Of a DNA stretch of 42,833 nucleotides, positions 29,288 to 39,400 are shown one piece after another. The notes below the pieces were generated by a model. The model was not told where the DNA came from. It was given only the letters and a program-made list of their open reading frames with translations, and did no database searches. The translations under genes were made by a program, and so were the position numbers. How positions within the stretch are numbered: position 1 is the first letter of the stretch; each line of letters opens with the position of its first letter. Source of the DNA: Gammaproteobacteria bacterium (GTDB lineage Bacteria > Pseudomonadota > Gammaproteobacteria > Enterobacterales > Alteromonadaceae); NCBI GenBank assembly GCA_013373245.1, contig JABXID010000005.1:1-42833 (forward strand). The letters run 5' to 3'.

Positions 29288-30268
29288 ATGACTGAAAAAA
29301 ACAATTGCCAATACCATTCCAGCGAAGGCGAACAGTGTACAGGCGCAGACTTAGGCAATGGCTACTGCTTTTGGCATGATAAAACAATTAATAAATCGAA
29401 TATGGAACTAACTGAGCGGCTTGAAGCTTATGCTTCAGGCGGCGGCATGTTGCAGGGGATCTGTTTAAAACGAGCCAAACTACGTAACGTCAACTTAGTA
29501 AAAAAAGGCAGTTCCAAGGGTTATGACATGCGTGGTGCCGATATGTATCGGGCTGACCTAGAGAACGCACACTTATTTAATATTAATTTAGAAAACGCCT
29601 CCTTGATGAAGGCCAACCTGAATCGCGCTAACTTGCATTGCGCAAACTTACACAATACCAATTTATTGGGTACTAAACTGCAAGGTGCACGTCTTGATAA
29701 CATACGATTAGGAGAGCATGTTCAACAAGAAGCCGTAGCTAGAAATGCTGACAAAGAAAAAGATCGAGCTAAAGCTATAGATTTTTATGAACAATCGGAA
29801 GAAATTTATCGCAATCTACGAAAAGCAGCTGAATCGGATGGCATTTATACTTTGGTAGGCTATTGTGCCCGTAAAGAGCTCACTATGCGCCGTATGCAAT
29901 ACGAAAAATTTTCCCAACGTCGTATTGTATCTAAAGCCGTTGATTTGTTTTGTGGTTATGGAGAGAGCCCTTTTAATGTGATCGCGTTTTCTTTGTTGTT
30001 TATTTTTATCTGCGCCGTTTTATACTTTTTACTGGGTATTAATACGGACCACGGCATTTTAAGAGTTTCATCGCAATTATCATTTTTCGAAAACCTAAAT
30101 AACTTCTTTACTAGCATCTATTTTAGTGTGGTTACCTTTACAACCCTTGGTTACGGTGACATCCAGCCTATAGGGTATTCCCGGCTGGTCGCCACTATAG
30201 AAGCATTTATTGGCAGTTTTGCACTGGCGTTATACGTGGTTGTGTTTGTGCAAAAAACCACTCGTTAA
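29288..30268 (+). CDS. Pentapeptide-repeat protein with C-terminal two-TM K+ channel pore
   Basis: Cys/His N-terminus CQYHSSEGEQCTGADLGNGYCFWH; A(D/N)LxxA-type pentapeptides 29450-29710; C-terminal TTLGYGDIQP selectivity filter between two TM helices. Confidence 0.88.
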   Translation: MTEKNNCQYHSSEGEQCTGADLGNGYCFWHDKTINKSNMELTERLEAYASGGGMLQGICLKRAKLRNVNLVKKGSSKGYDMRGADMYRADLENAHLFNINLENASLMKANLNRANLHCANLHNTNLLGTKLQGARLDNIRLGEHVQQEAVARNADKEKDRAKAIDFYEQSEEIYRNLRKAAESDGIYTLVGYCARKELTMRRMQYEKFSQRRIVSKAVDLFCGYGESPFNVIAFSLLFIFICAVLYFLLGINTDHGILRVSSQLSFFENLNNFFTSIYFSVVTFTTLGYGDIQPIGYSRLVATIEAFIGSFALALYVVVFVQKTTR

Positions 30269-32350
30269 CTTTGTGATCATACTTGCCAGTCCAGAATGCC
30301 GAGCTGTGTGTTGTTGAATCGAACGACGTAAAGCAAAGTCTGATCCAAATAAGCTAAAGTGCGTTTTTGCGCGAGTCAAACCTGTATAAATCAATTCTCT
30401 GGTCACATTGGCGCTCAAGTTATTACTTTCTGGAAGCACCAAAGCGACATGATTAAATTCTGATCCTTGGCTTTTATGTACTGTCATTGCATAACTCGTT
30501 TGATGCGCAGGTAAACGTTGGCAGGCAAAACCTTTATATGCCCCTAAGGAGTGATTTGACATAACACCTGAATCGTTAGCTTTAAAGTACGCCATTATTT
30601 GTTGTGACTGACTATCGAACAACTCTATGCCTATATCGCCATTGTATAATCCAAGGTGGTATGCGTTTTCTGTGATCATTATGGGCCGGCCTACGTAATG
30701 CATTGCATTAAAACTGCTCTTTACTCGTCTCGACAAGCGATATTGAATTTGGTTGTTTAACTCGTCCACCCCCCATTGAGATTGTTTAACACACGCCAGC
30801 AACTGAAACTCAGCCAAAATATCAAAGAGATCATTAAGTAACCTTTCAGTTACATCTCTGCTTTGCTGAATCGCCTGATATATTTTTATATAATGCGCCA
30901 CTGCTGACTCTATTAATAACGGCAGTTGTTGCAATTTAGGCTGGTACCAATTGATTGCTTGTAACTGATTATCATGTAGCGGCTGATCACTTGTGGTTTC
31001 GACTGAATAACCTATAGTTTGCGCCAAGGCTTGTTGGGCATCGCCATTTTTAATTGACTGCGCCAGTTGGCCGATTTCACTTTGCTCTGAAAAACGATAA
31101 CTTTTCAAAAGTTCAGTCTGGAACAACCTTTTCGACTCGCCAAAGGTCTTTTTATCCAGCTCATTTAATTTGAATTGTGCAGCACATAAGTCGGCCATAA
31201 CATTACCAGCTTCAACTGACGCCAACTGTTGCTGATCACCCAATAAAATGAGCTGTGCTTGTTGAGGTAAGGCATTGATCAATCGATTCATTAGACTGAT
31301 ATCTACCATAGACGCTTCGTCCAAAATGAGGACATCCAGATTTAGTCGGTTATGTTCATTATGAAAGAATTCGTTAAAGCCTTTAGGTTTTAACAGCCGG
31401 TGAATGGTAAGTGCCTGTTCAGGGATGCCCCGCTGCTCTTCCTCAGAAATTGAAAGCTTGGTCTTTGAGTTTGCAATAGACTCCGACAAACGCTGCGATG
31501 CTTTACCGGTTGGCGCCACCAATCGAATATCGAGGCGTTTACCGCCAGGTTCTGCAATTTGTTTTAACCGTTGGAGTGTGAGTAACAATTTAATAACTGT
31601 CGTCGTTTTACCAGTTCCTGGTCCACCGCTTATCACAAAGAAGCCGGCATTTACACTATTGAGTACCGCTTCTTGTTGCCAATTAACTTCGTTATCTTTT
31701 AACCCAGTACGATCAAACAAAGGCAATACAGTGTCTTTAATCAATTGTTGTTCGAGTGTTTGAAACCAATATTTTTGTTTACCCCCAGAATCTTTAGCGC
31801 CTTTTGCCGCAATCAGCAGTTTATCTGCGACATATCGTGCCAAATTATATTCGTAGTGAAAGTAGCGTTGCATATAGAACAAATCATCATAGAGCGCAAA
31901 AGGCGAAAAACCGTTTGTGTTAGGCTCGTTCTGATTTAAAGCGTCGGTGTCACTAGGTAAGTCTCGTACATCGACTAAATCCGACGCGCGTAATATTGAA
32001 TGCCATTGCGATAAATCAGGTAACTCAAAACTATCTTGAGCTGTCGCAACATAATATTGAAAGGCGTCTTGAAGGGATACACAGGTGTGTTGGCGTAAGA
32101 CATTACGTGACACTAATGCCGACAAATAAACAAATAAGTTGCACTGCTGCCGTATCGAAGTGACATTGTTGCGCTTAATGTTGCTCTTTGGCATTTCGCT
32201 CATTACAAAACGCGCAAGGTGCAAATCCATGCTTTGAAAATCAGTTTGATTTTGATGCTCTAACCAATTGATCACTAATTGACCGTAATTTGCGTCAGGA
32301 TCACCGGCCATCGAAATATCTGATGTATTAAATATATTAATCAAAACCAA
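30230..32350 (-). CDS. recD: Exodeoxyribonuclease V alpha subunit
   Basis: Walker A ISGGPGTGKTTTV, LDEASMVDI, GDQQQLASVEAG, SYAMTVHKSQGSEF. Confidence 0.96.
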   Translation of the reverse strand: MVLINIFNTSDISMAGDPDANYGQLVINWLEHQNQTDFQSMDLHLARFVMSEMPKSNIKRNNVTSIRQQCNLFVYLSALVSRNVLRQHTCVSLQDAFQYYVATAQDSFELPDLSQWHSILRASDLVDVRDLPSDTDALNQNEPNTNGFSPFALYDDLFYMQRYFHYEYNLARYVADKLLIAAKGAKDSGGKQKYWFQTLEQQLIKDTVLPLFDRTGLKDNEVNWQQEAVLNSVNAGFFVISGGPGTGKTTTVIKLLLTLQRLKQIAEPGGKRLDIRLVAPTGKASQRLSESIANSKTKLSISEEEQRGIPEQALTIHRLLKPKGFNEFFHNEHNRLNLDVLILDEASMVDISLMNRLINALPQQAQLILLGDQQQLASVEAGNVMADLCAAQFKLNELDKKTFGESKRLFQTELLKSYRFSEQSEIGQLAQSIKNGDAQQALAQTIGYSVETTSDQPLHDNQLQAINWYQPKLQQLPLLIESAVAHYIKIYQAIQQSRDVTERLLNDLFDILAEFQLLACVKQSQWGVDELNNQIQYRLSRRVKSSFNAMHYVGRPIMITENAYHLGLYNGDIGIELFDSQSQQIMAYFKANDSGVMSNHSLGAYKGFACQRLPAHQTSYAMTVHKSQGSEFNHVALVLPESNNLSANVTRELIYTGLTRAKTHFSLFGSDFALRRSIQQHTARHSGLASMITKLTSGFLHKHNHV

Positions 32351-35300
32351 ATCCTAGTTGTTGAGCCTCAGACGACTCCTTTTTAACTTGCGTTGAAGAG
32401 CTACTCGTAGCTTGCTGCTGTAATACATTATCTTGTTGGTTTGAGTGACCTAGTTCAGTTTCTAAATATTGAATCACGTCGTAACTTATCGGCATATAAT
32501 ATACGCCAGTTCTATCTTCAGGGTTATGTCCATTCTGGCTGTTTTCTACCATTCCCCGCATAAATAAATAATATGCCCCGCCAACATGCGTTTTATAGTC
32601 ATAATCAGCAAAACGTTGTTTTAAAAATAAATGCAGAGCAAAAACATAGATTAACGCTTGCAAATAATAATTGTGATCGGACATGCAAATTTGTAATTTA
32701 TCTTGTTGATAGTCGGTAGATTCATCACCCAAATAGTTCGATTTATAATCCAATACATAATACTTCCCTTGATGGGAAAAGGTTAAATCGATAAACCCCT
32801 TAAGTATACCCACCATATCCTTTTTATTACTCTCAAACCCTTTATTTGTTAGGCTATCAGCCACCCCTAACATTAGTAACGCGTTACTTAATACATTCAT
32901 ATTTAACTGTTTAAAGCTAAAATAAAACTCCATTTCCACTAACATTTGTTTGGGCTCAATATCAAAAAGTGAAAAATCACTTAACGGATATTGGATAACA
33001 CTTTGCAACCATTCTGTGACCGCTGTGATCCAAATATTTTCTATACCGTAACGTTCCAAGCCTTGCTCTATTATTTCGGTTTGTAACGCTACCGGCTGCG
33101 TAAAATCTAGATTTTCCATGATCCAGTGTAAACAACTACCGGCGTTTGCCCCTTTTGGAAAATGGAATGAATTGAACACTTCGCTGGTGGACATTACAGT
33201 CTCATGATTATTGCTTAGGTTAATCGTGTAAGGACTAATTTCATCCGTTGCACCAGCTTGCCATATAAGCTCCGAGTCATTCATCTCTGTATTTTCGGGA
33301 CCGTCTGAATTTTGTGCCCCTTGCATAATAGCTTGATGTTGAGTCAGATTATGTTTGGTCGCTAATGAAGAATAACTTAACATGCGCCAATCGTTGTTAA
33401 TCTCCCCTTCAAAACCAGAAAAAGATAATTTAGGTGAGTCTTGCTCAAACTGATAATTCAATTCACGCGCCGCCTGATATTCGGATATAACTTGCTCTTC
33501 AAGTTTATTGTCATAACAAACGGTTTGATTGCCTGATAATTTGTTAATGTCAAAACTAAATTGCTGGCAAACATTGCTTATCAATTCATCATCAATTAAA
33601 TCCGAGTGCTCCAACTCATTACCTAACAACAACTGCCCTGCAGCGCTTAAAGCTAAACCGCTGCGATTAAATTGGTCTTTTAAATTAAATAGCCCCAAGA
33701 CAAGTTGATGAACAGGACGCGTCATAGCAACATATAATAAACGAATATCCTCCGCTAAACGCTCCTGCTCGGCGATTTGTTGTTCGAGTTGTCTATTGTC
33801 GACGCGATACGTTAGACCTTGTTCTTGGCCATTCATTTTGGACTTTTTGGAATGATATAACGCAGTTTTCTCAACTTTAAAATCACAGACAAACGGCAAA
33901 TAAACTATTGGATACTCAAGACCTTTAGAGGCATGAAGGGTACAAATTTGTACGAGTTGGTTATCAGATTCCAAACGTAACTGTTGTTGTTCAGAGGTAC
34001 TTTCCCACTCGCCTTTGGCATTAACTTGTTGTTCGAACCACAATAGTAATTTTTGACTGCCCGATAATTTTACAGATTCTTCTTGCACTAATTCAGTTAA
34101 ATGCCTGAAGTCAGTGATCAAGCGCTCAGCATCTAGAGTTATTTTTTGCTGCCAAGTGTTAAAGGTTTGAGCGAACAACAATATACAATTTAAGGCTTTT
34201 GCCACTTGTCCTCTATGCCAATATTCACTCGCTTGAGAAAAGGTTTGAATATGACGCTGCCATTGTATTGGTGAGTTAACCAATTGAAGTAATTGTTCTG
34301 CGTTGTAGTTAAATAACATACCAGCACACGCAGCTCTTAGTTTTTGCTCATTACTAGGTGTTTCAAACGCATGTAATAATCGTAATAAATCTTTGGCCAA
34401 ATCGCTATCGAACACATTATCTCGGCTAATAAATACAGACGATACATTCAGTTTTGCCAACGCGCTTTTCATTCGATTAGCTTGTTGACGATTACGCACC
34501 AACACACAAATATCGCTGGCTTTTACCTGAGATTTTTCAACATAACTAGCATCTTGCTGTACGACATCTTTGTTTACGCAATTTTGGTTCACAAACAGCG
34601 CTTTACCTTCACTCGCTTTGTACAATAACTCCGCTATGTTTTTTGCTGTCCATTGGGCAAATAGCGCTTCTCCGGGCTCTTTCTTAAAACCTTTATTTTG
34701 CTCGCTGTTAGTTAAGTGCCACAATTTTAAATTAGCTTGTTCTGCACCTTCTATCTGTAAATATTCATTTCTAGACTTAGCTGCACCAACTTCAATAAAC
34801 GGTATGTTGACGTGCCTAAACCCTTGTTGGTTTTGACTGAACAGGTAATTAACTGAATTCACTAAATCAGGGTGAGAGCGCCAGTTTTTTGCTAGCGTGT
34901 AATGCTGAGTTTCTGGGATCTCCTGCTTTGCCAGCAAATATGTGAAGATATCTGCGCCACGGAATTTATAAATGGCTTGTTTTGGATCTCCGATTAGAAT
35001 CATATTGCCTTTTCTATTCGGGTTAATACGTTCTTGAGCAGGTTCTAATACAGTTTGTTCTGACTGGTATATGGTACTGAAAATTTGGTACTGGATTGGA
35101 TCTGTATCTTGAAATTCATCGATAAATGCCAATGGATATTTAGCAAGAATGGCGGACTTTAGCGCTGTGTTAATTGACGAATCCTGCTCATTGTCTTCTA
35201 TTGCTGACTCTTGCGTGCTATGGCCATTACTCGTCAAAGCCATAGCGAGTTCTGTTAACAAATCGTCCGGATTAATAATTTGTTGCTCAGTCTTAAATTG

Positions 35301-36413
35301 TTTCGCACGTTGTTCTATAAACTGTTTGGCTCTTTGCAACCAAAAACTCTTAAACCGACCTTCTGTTATTTGCTGCTCAACATCGGCTAACTTATCAATC
35401 GTCGCAGTAATACTGTGCTGAATAAACTCTGCATTTTTTGCGTAGTTATTCGCATCGGATAGAGCATCCGTTCCCCACATAGACCAAGCAGTTTTGTTAT
35501 CAAAACCTGGCAGCCAGTTGTCTGACTCAATAAACTGCTGCAACTGTGGAATACGAAGGTAAACTGATTTGTTTTTTTTAAGTTTACTGCCTTTTAAAAT
35601 CTCAGAGAATTTTGCTGCTTGCCATTGCTGTTTTAGTTCACCAACTAAGGTTTGATATGTCGATAACAAGTTTTGGTACTCAGGTTCGTCGACATTTGGT
35701 TCAAAGGTCACCTGTTTACCAACCACATTGTTCAAATCTTGATATAAGGATTTTGGTGAACGCCAATACTTAGCAAACCATTCAAACTCACTTTGTTTAA
35801 GCTCTACAACGTGTTTACGCCAAAAATCTAACAAAGCGTTGTACAAGGTTGGTTTTGCATCCATCTCGAAGGTCTGCTCAAAACTGGCATTGGTTTCAAA
35901 TGCAAACTGTTTTAAACAACGGTGACAAAATCCGTGAATAGTAAAAATAGAGGCTTCATCAATTAAGGTTATGGCGTTTTGCAATACATGAAACGCATGT
36001 AAATTAGCTTTATCTTGCAGCGTTTGTTCATCGTCAGTTGCAGTGTTAAACATGACACAATAACGTCGACTATATTCCTTTAGTAGAACTTCAATACCGG
36101 CGTCAGGTTTGTCACAATTACCAATGATTTGATCTTGAGTTTGTTTCAGTTTTGCCCGAACCCTATCACGAATTTCTTGCGTTGCCGCCTCAGTAAAAGT
36201 TACCACCAAGATCTGCTCTACCGACATTGGCATTAACAAGTCTCCGGTACGTGTCGTGTCGATTTCGTTAGCTAAGTTATGGTGAGTTATTAAACCGAGT
36301 AAGGCTCGTAAATAAAGCGTCGTAATAGTGTATGTTTTACCTGTACCAGCACTTGCTTCAATTAAAGCATTTTGATCGAGCGGTAAACGGATCGGGTCAA
36401 GCATCAAAGGCAT
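32337..36413 (-). CDS. recB: Exodeoxyribonuclease V beta subunit
   Basis: Walker A IEASAGTGKTYTI, LAFIDEFQDTDPIQY, DPKQAIYKFRGADIFTY, nuclease motif GFIDLTFSHQGKYYVLDYKSN. Confidence 0.97.
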   Translation of the reverse strand: MPLMLDPIRLPLDQNALIEASAGTGKTYTITTLYLRALLGLITHHNLANEIDTTRTGDLLMPMSVEQILVVTFTEAATQEIRDRVRAKLKQTQDQIIGNCDKPDAGIEVLLKEYSRRYCVMFNTATDDEQTLQDKANLHAFHVLQNAITLIDEASIFTIHGFCHRCLKQFAFETNASFEQTFEMDAKPTLYNALLDFWRKHVVELKQSEFEWFAKYWRSPKSLYQDLNNVVGKQVTFEPNVDEPEYQNLLSTYQTLVGELKQQWQAAKFSEILKGSKLKKNKSVYLRIPQLQQFIESDNWLPGFDNKTAWSMWGTDALSDANNYAKNAEFIQHSITATIDKLADVEQQITEGRFKSFWLQRAKQFIEQRAKQFKTEQQIINPDDLLTELAMALTSNGHSTQESAIEDNEQDSSINTALKSAILAKYPLAFIDEFQDTDPIQYQIFSTIYQSEQTVLEPAQERINPNRKGNMILIGDPKQAIYKFRGADIFTYLLAKQEIPETQHYTLAKNWRSHPDLVNSVNYLFSQNQQGFRHVNIPFIEVGAAKSRNEYLQIEGAEQANLKLWHLTNSEQNKGFKKEPGEALFAQWTAKNIAELLYKASEGKALFVNQNCVNKDVVQQDASYVEKSQVKASDICVLVRNRQQANRMKSALAKLNVSSVFISRDNVFDSDLAKDLLRLLHAFETPSNEQKLRAACAGMLFNYNAEQLLQLVNSPIQWQRHIQTFSQASEYWHRGQVAKALNCILLFAQTFNTWQQKITLDAERLITDFRHLTELVQEESVKLSGSQKLLLWFEQQVNAKGEWESTSEQQQLRLESDNQLVQICTLHASKGLEYPIVYLPFVCDFKVEKTALYHSKKSKMNGQEQGLTYRVDNRQLEQQIAEQERLAEDIRLLYVAMTRPVHQLVLGLFNLKDQFNRSGLALSAAGQLLLGNELEHSDLIDDELISNVCQQFSFDINKLSGNQTVCYDNKLEEQVISEYQAARELNYQFEQDSPKLSFSGFEGEINNDWRMLSYSSLATKHNLTQHQAIMQGAQNSDGPENTEMNDSELIWQAGATDEISPYTINLSNNHETVMSTSEVFNSFHFPKGANAGSCLHWIMENLDFTQPVALQTEIIEQGLERYGIENIWITAVTEWLQSVIQYPLSDFSLFDIEPKQMLVEMEFYFSFKQLNMNVLSNALLMLGVADSLTNKGFESNKKDMVGILKGFIDLTFSHQGKYYVLDYKSNYLGDESTDYQQDKLQICMSDHNYYLQALIYVFALHLFLKQRFADYDYKTHVGGAYYLFMRGMVENSQNGHNPEDRTGVYYMPISYDVIQYLETELGHSNQQDNVLQQQATSSSSTQVKKESSEAQQLGFGFD

Positions 36414-39400
36414 TATTGCAGCTCCATTTGCGTGTTAAATAGATGCAACTTAGGTTGCGCTTTTTTAATTGTTTCAAAATAAAGTGCGTCGACTAAAGGT
36501 AAACACAATTGTTCTGACAACGCTGAAAAGTGTTCCGGTAAGTCAGCATGAGATAACATCACTTGTTTTGCGTATTCATCGTTTGATAAGTTTCGACCAC
36601 TGAATAAAGGCACAAATTCTTTATTAATATTTTGTTGGATCTGCAAAGGATTCAAGCCATCCAACACGCCCTGTGCGTGAACTATGGCGATGGAAATATG
36701 CCAAGTCAGTAAACGCTGTTTATTTTCTGTATATTGACTTAGCCAAGGAGACAATAGCTGCTGAGCCTCTTGTTTATTTAACGCCTCAAACCAAGCGACT
36801 TTATTATCTTTGTCTATCAAAGCGGTAACACTCTTATGCCCACTCGCACACTTCGTTAGGTGGTTAAGCCATAACAGTAACTTGTCTTCTGCTCGCACTT
36901 TACCGAAGCGTAACGTAACACTGTGATAAACCGTATCATTAACAGCAGGGGTCAAAACGGGCATCACTCCCGTTAGTTTTATACCTATTGACGTATCTTC
37001 TATGTCTATATCGATTGCTTGATGTCGAAGCTCATCGCTAAAAACACTAGTAACTGATTGCAGCATATCTTCCGCGGATTTCTGATATTTATTTAATAGA
37101 TTTTCTCCCCAGTCATTGCTTGGTAATGCTCCAGATAACAGTTCATTTGCCACGAACTTTAACTGAGGGTTATCACTGTTTGTTGCCACAATTGCTTGTG
37201 TGATTTTTTGCAACATTTGGTATTGAGTCAAACCGTCGTGCTCAAACACTTCGATATCGTCAACCGCATCTTCTGATACCTCAAGTTTAATATCCAAGAT
37301 ATTACGATAATAATATCGGACAGGGTGACGCCAAAACGTTATAAAATCGTCAAGATCAATTTGATCTAATTCACTGCCAATATCGATCTTATGCTGTTGG
37401 TTGTGATCGCTTTGAAGATCAACCTCCGTTGTAGCTTGATCTTTACCTAATTCATCTTGTCGCTTTAAACCCGTTTTAGCGATAGCTTCGTCCTGTTTTG
37501 CCTCGTATTTAATCATACTTTCATTTCGACTTAAGGCAACTTGATACCATAAAGGATCGTATGTGTTGTAGCGGCTTGTAGGTTCGTTATTACTTGAACG
37601 ATCAGAGAAATAATGGCTGTCATATGGGTGTAAATGATGTTTGATCACTAAACGATCTAATACATCAAGTTTTTGATCACCGGCTTGTTGTGATTGATCG
37701 GTTATTTGATAATTTTGATCAACCTGACCTTCTCCAAGATCAAATTCATTTCGGATGCTTGTCGATTGCTTAACAAAATGAGACTGCTGACAATAGTCCA
37801 TCAGCTCAGACAAGATCACGGACGGCATCAAAGTTTGGTTATTTTTACTCGATTGACCCACATAACTCAGATGCAGTTTTTCTCGTGCTGAAACCAAAGC
37901 TTCTAGAAATAAATATCTATCATCAAATTTACGTGAACGATCACCTTTACGAGGTGTGTTCAGCCCAACTAAATCAAAACTAATCGGATCAACGTGTCTT
38001 GGATAATCTCCTTCATTTAATCCCAATACACAAATTATCTTGAATGGTACTGAGCGCATCGGCATCAACGTACAAAAGTTCATACTACCGGCTAAGAAAC
38101 GTTGCGCTACCCCACCCTCATTTAGATGCTCTTGAAAAAATTGATGCACGATTTTGAATCCGATTTTACCGTCAAAATCTTGATCTTGTTGATAACCTTG
38201 CATTACCAAGTTCGCATCTCGAATTTTTTGTACTGACAATTGCTCGTTTAATGATAGTTCAGTATCTGCGAGCCAAAGAGACAACAAACACTCAATGGTT
38301 TCATGCCACTGGGCCAACTCTTTATCGTCCGTTAATTGATGCTCGCAATGTAAGATAAATTGAAAATAGTCCAATAACTTGGCCAAGATAGTCGCATCAA
38401 AGCCTTCTATATGTTGATACGCCAATATGTCATGCCAGACTTCATCTTTACCTAATGCAAACCCCAATACCATGCGTTGCAAACCGTAAGCCCAAGTGTT
38501 TAAGTTGATTTCGGGTAAGCCCCATTTGGCTTTATGTTGTGCACTTTTACCCCAGCGAACATGACATTCCTGCAGCCAGAATTTAATCAGTTCCAACTCA
38601 TGACCACTGATATCAAATTTATGCATTAATACAGGTAACTCTAAATAGTCTAATAACTCTGACACTGTAAACCTTGATTCAGGCAAGCGTAAAAATTGAG
38701 TAAATGCATTTAATAATGGGTCTTCTAGTAACCCGCCTCGGTCAGCAATGGTATAAGGAATGTATGTATCAGACTCAGTTAGGTTTTCGCTATTTTGAGT
38801 ACTACTTCCTGTCGTCCTTGAGAATACAGCGTCGATAAAAGGAGCGTACTGATCGACATTTGGCATCATCACTAATACATCTTTTGGCAATAAATCCGCG
38901 TCGTTTTCAAACCAGCCTAAAAGTTTATCTTTTAAGACTTCCAATTCTCGGAAACGGCTATGGCAGTTATGTATTAACAGTGAATCATCTTTTTTCTTTA
39001 AAGGCTTTTGACCTAAATTTGAACGGATTTGCTCAGGTGATAACGGTAATTGTTGACCTCGAAATTCAAGATTTACAATATCTCTTTGAATATCACTGAG
39101 AATCGAATTGCTCTCGATATCAATAAATACATCGTGAATTGCAAAATCGGAGTTGGTTAAGATATCTAAATAGTCTCGACCAATTCGTCCCCAACTTGCC
39201 AATAATGGATTACCAACCACAAAATATTGTTGTTTTTGCTCAACATTGATAGTCGCTATTGCCGTTTGTTTCTGATTTAACCGTGCTAGTGTTTTATCGC
39301 TTAAGATATCGCCCCAATATTGACTGCAAGGATTCAACCAAAGGATCTGAACATCAATATGTTGAGATAATGCATCTAATACTTGTAGTTGATGCTGTGG

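Noticed and set aside
31404-31763. 119-aa ORF antisense to recD (and similar antisense ORFs in putA, recB, recC, ppsA)
   Set aside because: Fully embedded opposite strong coding sequence; no independent evidence.
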